From an uncultured Coriobacteriaceae bacterium (GTDB lineage Bacteria > Actinomycetota > Coriobacteriia > Coriobacteriales > UMGS124): a stretch of DNA of 64,000 nucleotides. Positions 7,529 through 16,918 of this stretch are shown piece by piece. Both the position numbers and the translations under genes were made by a program. The DNA lies in contig UQBS01000006.1 of assembly GCA_900539345.1 (NCBI GenBank), positions 1-64,000 on the forward strand. The letters are read 5' to 3'. The notes under the pieces are model-generated. The model made no database searches. It worked only from the letters and a program-made list of their open reading frames with translations, and was not told the origin of the DNA. Numbering within the stretch: position 1 is the first letter of the stretch; each line of letters begins with the position of its first letter.

Positions 7529-9064
7529 ATGTACCCCGCAGACGAGCTCGACGACCTGTTCGACCCCAACGCCCCGGCGGATCATCCTGAGGAGGAATGC
7601 GGCGTCTTCGGCGTGTGGGCACCGGGCAAGGATGTTGCCCGCATGACCTACTTCGCCCTGCACGCCCTGCAGCACCGCGGTCAGGAATCGGCCGGCATCG
7701 CCATCGGCGACGGCTCCACGGTGCTCGTGCGCAAGGACGAGGGCCTTGTGACCCAGGTGTTTTCCGACAGCGACATCGCCAGCCTCAAGGGCGACTTGGC
7801 CATCGGCCATGTGCGCTACGGCACGGCGGGCGGCCGCGGTTGGGCCGGCTCCCAGCCCCATCTGTCCACCATCGGCGACGTCATCATCGCACTGGCACAC
7901 AACGGCACGCTCGTGAACTTCGACTCGCTGCGTCGTCAGCTCATCGACCTGGGCGTTCCCTTCATGAGCAACACCGACTCCGAGGTGGCCACCCGTCTCA
8001 TCGGCTACTTCACGCAGAACACGAGGCACATCCGCGAGGGCATCCGCTGCACGATGGAGCTGCTCGAGGGCGCCTATGCCATGGTGCTCATCAACGGCGA
8101 GTCGCTCTACGCCTTCCGCGACCCCAACGGCATCCGCCCGCTCGTGCTGGGCAAGCTGCCCAATGACGCCGGCTGGTGCGTGGCAAGCGAGACCTGCGCC
8201 TTCGACATCCTGGGTGCCGAGTTTGTGCGCGAGGTCGAGCCCGGCGAGGTGCTGCGCATCAATGCCGAGGGCCTCGTGAGCGAGCGCGCGGTGGCCCCGC
8301 GCAAGAAGGCCCTGTGCATCTTCGAGCACGTGTACTTCGCACGTCCCGACTCTGTCATGGACGGCGCCACCGTGCAGTCGATGCGCGTGAAGATGGGCGA
8401 GCAGCTGGCGCGCGAGAGCGCCGTCGAGGCCGACCTTGTCATCGGCGTGCCTGACTCGGGCCTTCCCGGTGCCGAGGGCTTCTCCCGTGCCAGTGGCATC
8501 CCGTGCCGCACCGGCTTCGTGAAGAACCGCTACGTGGGCCGCACGTTCATCCAGCCCACGCAGGAGATGCGCGAGCTGGGCGTGCGCCTCAAGCTCAACC
8601 CCCTGCGCGAGACCATCGAGGGCAAGCGCGTCGTCGTTGTGGACGACTCCATCGTGCGCGGCACCACCTCCAAGCAGATTGTGCGCATGCTGCGCGAGGC
8701 CGGCGCCACCGAGGTGCACATGCGCATCGTGAGCCCCGAGGTCAAGTGGCCTTGCTTCTACGGCATCGACACCGACACGCAGGACCAGCTCATCTCCGCT
8801 CGCAAGACCCCCGAGGAGGTCTGTGAGTGGATCGGTGCCGACAGCCTGGCGTTCTTGAGCGTCGAGGGCCTGCTTTCGTGCGTGCCTGAGGGTGGCTACT
8901 GCTGCTCGTGCTTCGACGGCGCCTATCCCGTCGAGATCCCGGCGGTGTTCTCGCAGGGCAAGTTCCTCGACGGTTACACCCCCAACAACCTGACCAAGGC
9001 TTCGGCAAACAGCCACCGCAGCGTGAGCGATGTCGCCCGCGAGATTGAAAAGGAGTACGAGTAA
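7529..9064 (+). CDS. purF: Amidophosphoribosyltransferase
   Basis: Catalyses the first committed step of purine synthesis, PRPP plus glutamine to phosphoribosylamine. ATG 7529 follows AAAGGA at 7521-7526 and gives 511 aa. A 23-residue propeptide precedes C24 in EEECGVFG, the N-terminal nucleophile of the class II glutaminase domain, which becomes active after cleavage. The phosphoribosyltransferase half carries the PRPP loop VVVVDDSIVRGTTS, and cysteines compatible with an Fe-S cluster are present (for example LLSCVPEGGYCCSC near the C-terminus). It lies 7 bases after the sortase stop and directly abuts purM. Confidence 0.97.
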   Translation: MYPADELDDLFDPNAPADHPEEECGVFGVWAPGKDVARMTYFALHALQHRGQESAGIAIGDGSTVLVRKDEGLVTQVFSDSDIASLKGDLAIGHVRYGTAGGRGWAGSQPHLSTIGDVIIALAHNGTLVNFDSLRRQLIDLGVPFMSNTDSEVATRLIGYFTQNTRHIREGIRCTMELLEGAYAMVLINGESLYAFRDPNGIRPLVLGKLPNDAGWCVASETCAFDILGAEFVREVEPGEVLRINAEGLVSERAVAPRKKALCIFEHVYFARPDSVMDGATVQSMRVKMGEQLARESAVEADLVIGVPDSGLPGAEGFSRASGIPCRTGFVKNRYVGRTFIQPTQEMRELGVRLKLNPLRETIEGKRVVVVDDSIVRGTTSKQIVRMLREAGATEVHMRIVSPEVKWPCFYGIDTDTQDQLISARKTPEEVCEWIGADSLAFLSVEGLLSCVPEGGYCCSCFDGAYPVEIPAVFSQGKFLDGYTPNNLTKASANSHRSVSDVAREIEKEYE

Positions 9065-10123
9065 ATGGACAGCGCAAAGCAGCAGTTCACCTACAAGGAC
9101 GCCGGCGTCGACACCACCGAGGGTGCCCGCGCGGTCGACGCCATCAAGGCGTGCGTCGCCACCACGAAGCGCCCCGAGGTCATCGGCGGCCTGGGTGGTT
9201 TCGGCGGCCTGTTCAGCGCCGCCAAGCTGAAGGACATGGCTGACCCCGTGCTCGTGAGCGGCACCGACGGCGTCGGCACGAAGCTGCGCCTGGCCCAGCT
9301 GTTCGACCGTCATGAGACCGTGGGCATCGACCTGGTCGCCATGTGCGTCAACGACTTGCTCGCCTCGGGCGCCGAGCCCCTCTTCTTCCTCGACTACATC
9401 GCCATCGGCCACATCGAGGCCGAGCACGTCGCCCAGATCGTGGGCGGTATCGCCGAGGGCTGCCGTCAGGCGGGCTGCGCCCTTGTGGGCGGTGAGATGG
9501 CCGAGCACCCCGGCGTCATGGCCAAGGACGACTACGACCTCGCCGGCTTCTGCGTGGGCGTCGTCGACCGCCCCAAGATGATCCTGCCCGAGATGGTGCA
9601 GGAGGGCGACGCCATCCTGGGCATCGCCTCTTCGGGCCTGCACTCCAACGGCTACTCGCTGGCCCGCCGCGTGCTCATCGACGAGAGCGCCGACCTTTCG
9701 CAGTACACCGCTCCTCAGGATCGCTTCGGCGGCGAGAGCCTGGTCGACGCGATGCTCAAGCCCACGCGCATCTACGTCAAGCCGATCCTCGGCCTGCTTG
9801 AGGCCGGTCTTCCCGTGCACGGCGTGGCTCACATCACCGGTGGCGGCATCACCGAGAACCTCAACCGCGTGCTTCCCGAGAGCCTCGACGCCGAGGTCGA
9901 GTGGGGCACCTGGGACGTGCCTCCTGTGGTGCAGGCCGCCGTGGAGGCCGCCAACCTCTCCGACGCCGAGGCATACCGCACGTTCAACATGGGCGTGGGC
10001 ATGTGCGTGGTGTGCGACCCCGACGCGGTCGACGACATCGCCGAGTCGCTCACGGCTGCCGGCGAGACCGTCTTCCCCGTGGGCCGCATCGTCAAGGGTA
10101 CCGGCCAGGTCATCTACAAGTAA
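9065..10123 (+). CDS. purM: Phosphoribosylformylglycinamidine cyclo-ligase (AIR synthase)
   Basis: ATP-dependent ring closure of FGAM to AIR, the fifth step of purine synthesis. The ATG immediately follows the purF stop, with no gap. The 352-aa length is typical. Conserved blocks are present: GGFGGLF near the start, the nucleotide-site block VSGTDGVGTKL, MCVNDLL, GAEPLFFLDY, LVGGEMAEHPG, and GLHSNGYSLARR before the C-terminal HITGGGITENL. It is part of a purF-purM-purN operon. Confidence 0.97.
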   Translation: MDSAKQQFTYKDAGVDTTEGARAVDAIKACVATTKRPEVIGGLGGFGGLFSAAKLKDMADPVLVSGTDGVGTKLRLAQLFDRHETVGIDLVAMCVNDLLASGAEPLFFLDYIAIGHIEAEHVAQIVGGIAEGCRQAGCALVGGEMAEHPGVMAKDDYDLAGFCVGVVDRPKMILPEMVQEGDAILGIASSGLHSNGYSLARRVLIDESADLSQYTAPQDRFGGESLVDAMLKPTRIYVKPILGLLEAGLPVHGVAHITGGGITENLNRVLPESLDAEVEWGTWDVPPVVQAAVEAANLSDAEAYRTFNMGVGMCVVCDPDAVDDIAESLTAAGETVFPVGRIVKGTGQVIYK

Positions 10124-10134
10124 GGGGCATACCA

Positions 10135-10746
10135 GTGACTGTCAAGCTCGGCGTCCTTATCTCCGGTTCGGGCACGAACCTGCAGGCCATCATCGACCGC
10201 ATCGCTGACGGCACGCTCGATGCCAGCATCGAGATCGTCATTGCGAGCCGCGAGAGCGCCTACGGCCTCAAGCGTGCCGCGCAGGCGGGCATCCCCACGA
10301 TGTCGCTCACGCCCGACCTGTACCGCGCCGACCCCATCGCGGCCGACGAGGTCATCGCTACCGCGCTGCTCGACCATGGTGTGGACTACGTCATCATGGC
10401 TGGGTACATGCGCATGGTGCGCGAGCCGCTGCTTGAGGCGTTCCCCAACCGCATCGTGAACCTGCACCCGGCCTTGCTGCCTGCCTTCAAGGGGGCTCAT
10501 GCCATCCAGGACGCCTATGAGCGCGGCGTGAAGGTGACGGGTGTCACGGTGCACTTTGCCAACGCCGACTACGACTGCGGTCCCATCATTGCCCAGCGGC
10601 CGGTCGTCGTGCGCGAGGGCATGACCTGCGACGAGCTCGAGGCTGCCATCCATGAGGTTGAGCACGAGCTGTACCCGGCCGTCATCCAGCTGCTTGCCGA
10701 GGACCGCGTGCACGTGTGCCCCGACAACAAGGTGAAGATCGACTAG
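10135..10746 (+). CDS. purN: Phosphoribosylglycinamide formyltransferase
   Basis: Transfers a formyl group from 10-formyl-tetrahydrofolate to GAR, the third step of purine synthesis. The start is GTG 10135 with TAAGGGG eight bases upstream; the product is 203 aa. The N-terminus VLISGSGTNLQAI binds substrate, and the catalytic Asn-His-Asp set is visible in NRIVNLHPALLP and in the later DYDCGPII. HPALLPAFKGAHA is a slight variant of the common HPSLLPxxxGxHA. It is the last gene of the purFMN operon and ends at a strong terminator. Confidence 0.95.
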   Translation: MTVKLGVLISGSGTNLQAIIDRIADGTLDASIEIVIASRESAYGLKRAAQAGIPTMSLTPDLYRADPIAADEVIATALLDHGVDYVIMAGYMRMVREPLLEAFPNRIVNLHPALLPAFKGAHAIQDAYERGVKVTGVTVHFANADYDCGPIIAQRPVVVREGMTCDELEAAIHEVEHELYPAVIQLLAEDRVHVCPDNKVKID

Positions 10747-10775
10747 GTTTGAGGCCTGCCTCATATCAGGCAATA

Positions 10776-10815
10776 AAAAAACGCCCTGGGAACGAGATTG
10801 TTCCCAGGGCGTTTT
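10776..10815. terminator. Bidirectional terminator between purN and rlmD
   Basis: A perfect stem of about 16 pairs (ACGCCCTGGGAAC with GTTCCCAGGGCGT) is flanked by an A-run on the left and a T-run on the right, so it can stop transcription of both converging genes. Confidence 0.9.
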
Positions 10816-10852
10816 GCGTATCTCGGTGGAGTGCAACGCGGTTGAGTACGAC

Positions 10853-12253
10853 CTAGCGCTTGCCGCCGCGCTCGTCCTTGTGGGAGTTGCGACGATGGCC
10901 GAACTGGTTGCGCGGCGCACGCTCAAGCAGCACGACGTTCTCGACGTGGTCGGTGTGGGGGAACATGTCAACCGGGCAGATGCGCTTGATGCGGTAGCCG
11001 TTGTGCACGAGGTGCTTGATGTCGCGAATCTGTGTCTTGGGATCGCAGCTGATGTAGACGACACGGCGCGGCCCCAGGCGGCTGAGGTTCGCCAGGAAGG
11101 CCTGACTGGAGCCGGCGCGGGGCGGGTCCATGAACACGACGTCGAGCTCCTCGCCGCGACGGGCCATGCGGGCGAACTCGCTGCCGGCGTCGGCGGCCAC
11201 GAACGTGGCGTTCTCGATGCCGTTAATTTGGGCGTTGATTTCGGCGTCCTTCACGGCCTCGGCGTTGCGCTCAATGCCGATGAGCTCGGCGCCGCTCGCC
11301 TTGGCTGCCACGATGCCGATGGTGCCGGTGCCGCAGTAGGCGTCGCCGATGCGGTCGGAGCTGCGCAGGTCGGCCATCTCGACGGCCAGCTCGTAGAGGG
11401 CCTCCGCGGCGATGGGGTTGGTCTGGTAGAACGAGCTCGAGGAAATCCGGAAGCGGCACCCGCACAGCTCATCCTCGATGTAGCCCGGGCCGAAGAGCAC
11501 CTTCTCCTCCTTGCCCAGGATGACGCTCGTGCGCTCGGTGTTGGTGTTGAGCACGACCGTGGTGATCTCGGGGTGGGCGCTCAGGATGGCGTCGACGAAT
11601 GCCTTGGGCAGCGTGGTCGCGTTGCACACGAGCGTGAGCATGATCTCGTCGGTGGCGTGGGCGATGCGCACGAGGGCGTAGCGCACGGTGCCCGTGCAGG
11701 TCTTCTCGCTGTAGGGGGTCACGCCGTAATCGGGCATGAGGCGGGCGACCGTGCCGATGATGGGGCGGGCGGCGGGGTCCTCGACCATGCACTGCTTGCA
11801 GGGCACGATCCAGTGGCTGCCCTTCTCAAAGATGCCCCAGCGCACGGTGGGGTTGCCGTTCTTGTCCTTGCCAGGGGCCAGGGGCAGCTGCACCTTGTTG
11901 CGGTAGCCGCGCGGGTCGATCATGCACATGAGCGGCTCGACCTCGACGGGGTAGTCGGCAAAGAGCTCCTCGATGTAGTCCTGCTTGCGCTCGAGCTGCA
12001 TGTCGTAGGGCATGGCGAGCCACTCGCAGCCGCCGCAGCGCTCGGCAACGGGGCAGTGCACGGTCACGCGCTGGTCGAGCAGCTCGTGGTGGTCGTACTT
12101 CTCGGCCGGCTTCGCGGGCTCATCTTCCTCGTCGGCCCAGCGGTCGGCGCCCTCATTGTCCTCGAAGGGGAAGCCGTCGTCGAAGCCGCGGCCCTCGTCG
12201 TCGCTGGGGGGCTGCCAGTCGTAGCCGTAGTCGTCGTCAAATTCGTTGCTCAT
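10853..12253 (-). CDS. rlmD: RNA (uracil-5-)-methyltransferase, RlmD/RumA family
   Basis: An AdoMet-dependent enzyme that methylates uracil C5 in 23S rRNA (RlmD-like) or tRNA. The start is ATG 12253 with AAGGAG upstream; the product is 466 aa. The first 55 residues are very acidic, an unusual extension. An Fe-S motif follows (C67, C73, C76 and a later Cys in PCKQC). The AdoMet site is DAYCGTGTIGI, the DPPRAG loop is present, and the catalytic Cys lies in VVYISCDPKT. No separate TRAM domain is obvious. It converges with purN, sharing its terminator. The exact RNA target cannot be told by eye. Confidence 0.9.
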   Translation of the reverse strand: MSNEFDDDYGYDWQPPSDDEGRGFDDGFPFEDNEGADRWADEEDEPAKPAEKYDHHELLDQRVTVHCPVAERCGGCEWLAMPYDMQLERKQDYIEELFADYPVEVEPLMCMIDPRGYRNKVQLPLAPGKDKNGNPTVRWGIFEKGSHWIVPCKQCMVEDPAARPIIGTVARLMPDYGVTPYSEKTCTGTVRYALVRIAHATDEIMLTLVCNATTLPKAFVDAILSAHPEITTVVLNTNTERTSVILGKEEKVLFGPGYIEDELCGCRFRISSSSFYQTNPIAAEALYELAVEMADLRSSDRIGDAYCGTGTIGIVAAKASGAELIGIERNAEAVKDAEINAQINGIENATFVAADAGSEFARMARRGEELDVVFMDPPRAGSSQAFLANLSRLGPRRVVYISCDPKTQIRDIKHLVHNGYRIKRICPVDMFPHTDHVENVVLLERAPRNQFGHRRNSHKDERGGKR

Positions 12254-12369
12254 ATGGCTCTCTCTCCTTTTGGGCCGTGCACCCCGGTGTGCGACGGTCG
12301 TGTTCGACATGCGCGTGGAGCGCCTGCATCCGGCTTGCTCCGGGTTGGCCGTATGTTGGGTGCAGTGTA

Positions 12370-12549
12370 TCAGGCGTGGGCCTCGCCGTCGTGGCCGTCC
12401 TGTGTCTGCACGGTCTCTGCCGCAGCGGCCTCGTCGGGATTTTCCTGCTCGGCCTGCGCCTGTTGCTGCCTCTCGCGATATTCGGCGCGAATCTTCTCTG
12501 TGCGCTCCCTGTACAGCTCGATGCGCTTGTTCATAGCTCGGATGTCCAT
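12370..12549 (-). CDS. Small charged hypothetical protein
   Basis: A 59-aa reading frame starting at ATG 12549 behind a purine-rich AGGAAGGGAG. The first half is a basic, Arg/Glu-rich helix (MNKRIELYRERTEKIRAEY), and the tail is acidic and Gln/Ala-rich. It lies 116 bases upstream of rlmD on the same strand and diverges from lysC. There is no recognisable family. The Shine-Dalgarno sequence and protein-like composition favour a real gene, but the evidence is modest. Confidence 0.55.
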   Translation of the reverse strand: MDIRAMNKRIELYRERTEKIRAEYRERQQQAQAEQENPDEAAAAETVQTQDGHDGEAHA

Positions 12550-12690
12550 GGTTCTCCCTTCCTCGGCCCGACAGATGCGCCTATTGTAGCGCCCAGATAT
12601 CACAGGTGTATCACATGTGATGCGAAGGTGTTTCCATCTGCTGTCAAAATCGTGCCGCACTGCGGTCTTGGCCTATACTGAGACAGCAAG

Positions 12691-12733
12691 CGTGAGACAG
12701 CTCCATCTATACTCTCACGTGCCCTTTTGTTTT
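12691..12733 (+). promoter_or_regulatory. Leader hairpin before lysC (possible attenuator)
   Basis: CGTGAGA (12691-12697) pairs with TCTCACG (12713-12719) and is followed by a T-rich stretch, 45-90 bases before the lysC start. A second copy of GAGACAG just upstream could form an alternative pairing. This would suit attenuation, but no leader peptide or riboswitch fold was recognised. Confidence 0.35.
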
Positions 12734-12777
12734 ACTGCTTCATATCTAACAACCGCCACCGTCGAAAGGCCAAGCCC

Positions 12778-14049
12778 ATGGCACTCGTCGTCGCTAAGTT
12801 CGGCGGCAGCTCCGTGGCCACTCCCGAGCGCGTGAAGAACGTCGCCCGGAAGCTGGTCCGCCGCCACCAGTCGGGCGATCAGGTTGTCGCGGTTGTCTCT
12901 GCAATGGGAGACAACACCGACCACCTGCTCGACCTGGCCCATTCCGTCAACCCCAACCCGCCTGCACGCGAGATGGACATGCTCCTGGCCACCGGCGAGC
13001 AGGTCTCGGTTGCCGTGCTCGCCATGGCCGTCGAGGCCTTGGGTGTGCCTGCCGTGAGCCACACGGGCGCTCAAGTGGGCATCGTGACGGACCCCACACA
13101 TACGAGCGCAAAGATTGACCGCATCGTGGGCATGGACCGCGTCAAGCGCGACCTCGACGAGGGCAACATCGTCATTGTGGCAGGCTTTCAGGGTGTGAAC
13201 GCCGCCGGTGAGATCACCACGCTGGGCCGCGGCGGCTCCGACACCACGGCTGTGGCCCTGGCCGCTGCCATCGAGGCCGACTTCTGCGAGATTTATTCCG
13301 ACGTCGACGGCGTGTACACGGCCGACCCGCGTATCTGCCCCAAGGCGCACCGCGTGGATCGCTTGAGCTATGACGAGATGCTCGAGCTCTCCGCCAACGG
13401 CGCCGGTGTGCTGCAGCTGCGTGCCGTCGAGTTTGCCAGCAAGTACGGCGTGGTCATCCGCGCCCGCTCCACGTTCCTTGAGAATTCCAAGGGCACCGTC
13501 ATCGAGGAGGCTCCCGATCGTATGGACTACACCGAGTACAGCGAAAGCGCCGTCCTGAGCGGCATCGCCCACGACCTCTCCGAGGCCAAGGTCACCCTGC
13601 GCCACGTTCCCGACCGTGCCGGCATCGCCGCCGCTATCTTCGGCTGCCTGGGCGAGTTGGGCGTGAACGTGGACATCATCATTCAGGACGTGAGCCACGA
13701 CGGCCTGACCGACATCTCGTTCACCACGCCCCTGAACGGTCTCGAGCACATCTCCGACGCCCTTGCCGCCCTGTGCCGCGAAGTCAATGCCGAGGGCGTC
13801 GAGATCAATGCTCACATCGCCAAGGTGTCTCTGGTAGGCGCCGGCATGAAGAGCTACCCGGGCGTTGCTGCCAAGATGTTCAAGACGCTTGCCGCCAATG
13901 ACATCAACATCTCGATGATCTCCACCTCGCCCATCTGCATCTCTACGGTCATCGACGCCGACCAGTGCGCCAAGGCCGTGCAGGTGCTCCACACCGCGTT
14001 CGGCATGGACGAAGATGCCCCCGAAGGAACCGTGAAGGTGGTGCGTTAA
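12778..14049 (+). CDS. lysC: Aspartate kinase
   Basis: Phosphorylates aspartate, the entry step to lysine, threonine, methionine and diaminopimelate. The start is ATG 12778 with GAAAGG at 12764-12769, giving 423 aa. The N-terminal kinase domain has KFGGSS (K7-S12), RGGSDTTAVALA and SDVDGVYTADPR. Two ACT domains in the last 160 residues (starting near KVTLRHVPDRAG and KVSLVGAGMKS) are the usual feedback-binding region. asd starts one base after the stop, so the two form an operon. Confidence 0.97.
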   Translation: MALVVAKFGGSSVATPERVKNVARKLVRRHQSGDQVVAVVSAMGDNTDHLLDLAHSVNPNPPAREMDMLLATGEQVSVAVLAMAVEALGVPAVSHTGAQVGIVTDPTHTSAKIDRIVGMDRVKRDLDEGNIVIVAGFQGVNAAGEITTLGRGGSDTTAVALAAAIEADFCEIYSDVDGVYTADPRICPKAHRVDRLSYDEMLELSANGAGVLQLRAVEFASKYGVVIRARSTFLENSKGTVIEEAPDRMDYTEYSESAVLSGIAHDLSEAKVTLRHVPDRAGIAAAIFGCLGELGVNVDIIIQDVSHDGLTDISFTTPLNGLEHISDALAALCREVNAEGVEINAHIAKVSLVGAGMKSYPGVAAKMFKTLAANDINISMISTSPICISTVIDADQCAKAVQVLHTAFGMDEDAPEGTVKVVR

Positions 14050-14050
14050 C

Positions 14051-15085
14051 ATGGCATGGACCAAGCCTATGCCCGCAAACCCCGTCGTTGCCATCGCCGG
14101 TGCCACGGGCGCCGTGGGCCGCGAGATGCTCACGTGCCTGGAGGCCCTCGACTTCCCCTGCAGCGAAGTGCGTGCCCTGGCGTCTGCGCGTTCGGCCGGT
14201 CAGAAGCTGCCTTTCCGCGGCGGCGAGATCACGGTGCAGGAGATGACTCCCGGCAGCTTCGAGGGCGTTGACATCGCCCTGTTCAGCGCCGGCGCTTCCG
14301 TCTCGCGCGAGATGCGCGAGGCCGTGGTGGCCGCCGGTGCCGTCATGATTGACAACTCGAGCGCCTTCCGCATGGAGCCCGACGTGCCGCTCGTGGTGCC
14401 CGAAGTCAACGCGGCCGACATTGCCTGGCACTCCGGTGTGATTGCAAACCCCAACTGCACCACCATCCAGATGGTCGTGGCTCTCGAGCCTCTGCGCAAG
14501 CTCGGCCACATCGACCGCATCGTTGTGTCGAGCTACCAGTCGAGCTCGGGCGCGGGCGCCAAGGGCATGAAGGAGCTGCAGGAGCAGACGGCCGCGGTTT
14601 TGGCGGGGGAGCCTTTCGAGCCCAAGGCGTTCGCCCATCAGATTGCCTTCAACTGCATTCCGCACATCGACGTCTTCATGGACGACGGTTACACCAAAGA
14701 AGAGTGGAAGATGGTCGTTGAGACCAAGAAGATCATGGGCGACGACACGGTGCGGGTTGCGCCCACGTGCGTGCGCGTGCCCGTGCTGCGCTGTCACTCC
14801 GAGTCCATCAACCTCGAGTTTGACCGCGCGGTGAGCGTGGAGGAGGCCAAGGCCGCACTTGCCGCCGGCGAGCACGTGGTGCTCGAGGACGATCCGGCCA
14901 ACAAGGTCTACCCCATGCCCGCCCTGCATGCCGGCAGCTTCGACACGTTTGTGGGCCGCGTGCGCCGCGACCCCACTGTAGAGGGCGACCGCGGCCTGGC
15001 CCTGTGGGTCGTGGCCGACCAGCTCCTGCGCGGCGCCGCCTTGAACGCCGTCATGATTGCCCAGAAGCTGCTGCCGCAGGCGTAA
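14051..15085 (+). CDS. asd: Aspartate-semialdehyde dehydrogenase
   Basis: NADPH-dependent reduction of aspartyl phosphate to aspartate semialdehyde, the second step of the aspartate pathway. It has 344 aa. The N-terminal nucleotide motif is AGATGAVGREML, the catalytic Cys is C136 in NPNCTT, and the dimer/substrate region includes SSYQSSSGAGAKGMKEL. A conserved His is present in MPALHAGSFDTFVGRVRRD. It is translationally adjacent to lysC and followed by a terminator. Confidence 0.97.
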   Translation: MAWTKPMPANPVVAIAGATGAVGREMLTCLEALDFPCSEVRALASARSAGQKLPFRGGEITVQEMTPGSFEGVDIALFSAGASVSREMREAVVAAGAVMIDNSSAFRMEPDVPLVVPEVNAADIAWHSGVIANPNCTTIQMVVALEPLRKLGHIDRIVVSSYQSSSGAGAKGMKELQEQTAAVLAGEPFEPKAFAHQIAFNCIPHIDVFMDDGYTKEEWKMVVETKKIMGDDTVRVAPTCVRVPVLRCHSESINLEFDRAVSVEEAKAALAAGEHVVLEDDPANKVYPMPALHAGSFDTFVGRVRRDPTVEGDRGLALWVVADQLLRGAALNAVMIAQKLLPQA

Positions 15086-15118
15086 CGCCGCAGTCCGCAA
15101 GCATCACCTGCCCCACTC

Positions 15119-15146
15119 AAGCCCTCGTCGTATTCTGCGCGGCGGG
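15119..15146 (+). terminator. Terminator after lysC-asd
   Basis: AGCCCTCGTCG pairs with CGGCGGGGGCT, allowing G-T pairs, and is followed by TTTTTGG. It has the same design as the terminator at 20569-20602. Confidence 0.75.
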
Positions 15147-15249
15147 GGCTTTTTGGTGCATGTCCAGGTGGGGTGCGTTCAATTAGAATCGCATCAATTA
15201 AGCCGTACGCATATAATCCCGCACAGACACGAAGAGGAAGGGAAGCGGC

Positions 15250-16758
15250 ATGCAGCGTACACGTCAGGGGGCAACGGGTGCGGTCAAGGGAATCGACCCA
15301 CGGGCGTTGATAGGGTCTGCCTGTTTGTGGGCTTGGGTGGACGCATTGTACAAAAGTGGGTTCTTCGCACCATTTCGTCCTACACCGTTGATGCCCGAGC
15401 TCGCTGTCTGGTTTACGTTCCTGCTGATAGTTCCTTTGAGCGCGCTTGTGTTGTGGCAAAAAGAACGCGTGCGCGCTCTGTGCGCCCGCAAAGGCTGCGC
15501 ACTGGTGTGCGGCGCTGCGGGAAGCGCAGGCTCTGCGCTGTTTGCCGTGAGCGCCTCCACGGGCAGCTGGGTCGCGCTTGCGGTGGGTGCGGTGTTAGCG
15601 GGCGTTTTCATGGGGATGGCGATCCTCATGTGGGGCGCCGTGTACTGCAGGCAAGGCGAGCGTTCGGCGACGGTCTACGTTGCCGGTGGTTTTGCCTGCG
15701 CGCTTGTGGCTGACGTAACGTTCATGGTCATGGAGTCGGTCGCCTCGGCCCTGGCCCCCATGGCGCTGCCCATGATTTCGATGGTCCTTTTCAACCTGTT
15801 GCCGGAAGGGGAGCGTGCTTACGCTCGGACGACGGAGGGCGTCGACGTTCGTGAGCGGGGGACGGGAAGCCCCCTTGCCCGTCTTCGCCTGGGCCTGGGT
15901 GTGTCGGTGCCTACGGTGTGCTCGCTTGCGCTCATTATGTTCGGCCTGGGTTACATGCAGCACCGGATTTCGTTTGCCCCCATTCGCGCGGTTGGGCCCG
16001 ACATGGGCATGGCGCTGCAAATCACGCGCGGTGTCATCGCAGTCGTTCTGTTCGCCCTGGCCTTGGCTGCCCCCAGACGAACTCATATCGTCTACCGCGT
16101 GGGACTTTTGGTCATCATCGCCGGTTTCTCCCTCATGCCGTTGCTTGCCCCGACTGATCACTTTTGGGTGTCTGGTGCCGTGGTGCTGAGTGGCTACACT
16201 ACATTTGACGTTCTTATATGGGTCATTGTCGCGCAAGCAGCGTATGCCGGCATGTCCGACGGACTAGGCGTCACCTGCGCGGTGCGCATGCTCGTGTCGA
16301 GCTTGTTCTGCGGGCTCGGGGGCATGGCCGGCATTTGGATTGACGGTCTTACTGCTGATGTCCCCTTCGCCTATGCCGACGCCATCTTCGTTGGTTACCT
16401 CATGACCATTGCCGCCGTACTCGTTCTTTCCGGTCGCGATGTGTGGGATCTCTTTGACGCGCGCCCCATACCCGCCGAGAGTGTTTCAGCGCAGGCTGCT
16501 GGAGCTTGCAGCCCCGAGCAGGCCCTTGACGAGCTTGCCCAGAATTGGGGCCTGACGGTTCGCGAACGCGAGGTCTTCGGCTTTCTCGCCATGGGACGCA
16601 CTCAACCCTGGGTGGCCGAGCGTCTCTCCATCTCGGAGTCCACGGTGAACTCCCATGTGCGCCATATTTACGGAAAAGCTGGTGTCAACAGTCGTCAGGA
16701 GCTTCTTGACCTGGTGTTTCGTGCGCAATCACCTGAAGTTATCGATAGGGCCGAGTAG
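15250..16758 (+). CDS. Membrane-bound LuxR-type regulator (first of three)
   Basis: A 502-aa one-component regulator. About 400 residues of hydrophobic helices (around 12 by eye) precede a soluble C-terminal LuxR helix-turn-helix: LTVREREVFGFLAMG, then the recognition segment SISESTVNSHVRHIYGKAGV. It has no receiver or ligand-binding domain, so the membrane part is the likely sensor. The start at ATG 15250 follows GAAGGGAAG, and a -10 box TATAAT lies at 15212-15217. It points towards the Tat flavoprotein gene at 16919, its probable target. This architecture is common beside respiratory reductases in Eggerthellaceae; the signal sensed is unknown. Confidence 0.88.
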   Translation: MQRTRQGATGAVKGIDPRALIGSACLWAWVDALYKSGFFAPFRPTPLMPELAVWFTFLLIVPLSALVLWQKERVRALCARKGCALVCGAAGSAGSALFAVSASTGSWVALAVGAVLAGVFMGMAILMWGAVYCRQGERSATVYVAGGFACALVADVTFMVMESVASALAPMALPMISMVLFNLLPEGERAYARTTEGVDVRERGTGSPLARLRLGLGVSVPTVCSLALIMFGLGYMQHRISFAPIRAVGPDMGMALQITRGVIAVVLFALALAAPRRTHIVYRVGLLVIIAGFSLMPLLAPTDHFWVSGAVVLSGYTTFDVLIWVIVAQAAYAGMSDGLGVTCAVRMLVSSLFCGLGGMAGIWIDGLTADVPFAYADAIFVGYLMTIAAVLVLSGRDVWDLFDARPIPAESVSAQAAGACSPEQALDELAQNWGLTVREREVFGFLAMGRTQPWVAERLSISESTVNSHVRHIYGKAGVNSRQELLDLVFRAQSPEVIDRAE

Positions 16759-16918
16759 CTCGACTGCATCGTAGGATTTGCATCGCATAGCGTCTTTCAA
16801 GCGTTTCGAGGTGCATGCCGTTTTCCCAAACTGATGATCAGCACATGCCGACGAGGGCATGGAGCACATCAGTCATGAGGGCCCGCTGCGCTGGGCCCCA
16901 GGCAGAAGGGGATACGGT

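Noticed and set aside
7295..9832. An 845-codon minus-strand frame across purF and purM.
   Set aside because: Antisense shadow; purF and purM on the plus strand are unmistakable.
10814..12589. A 591-codon plus-strand frame antisense to rlmD.
   Set aside because: The minus-strand frame has full methyltransferase motifs and a good start; the plus frame has shadow composition.
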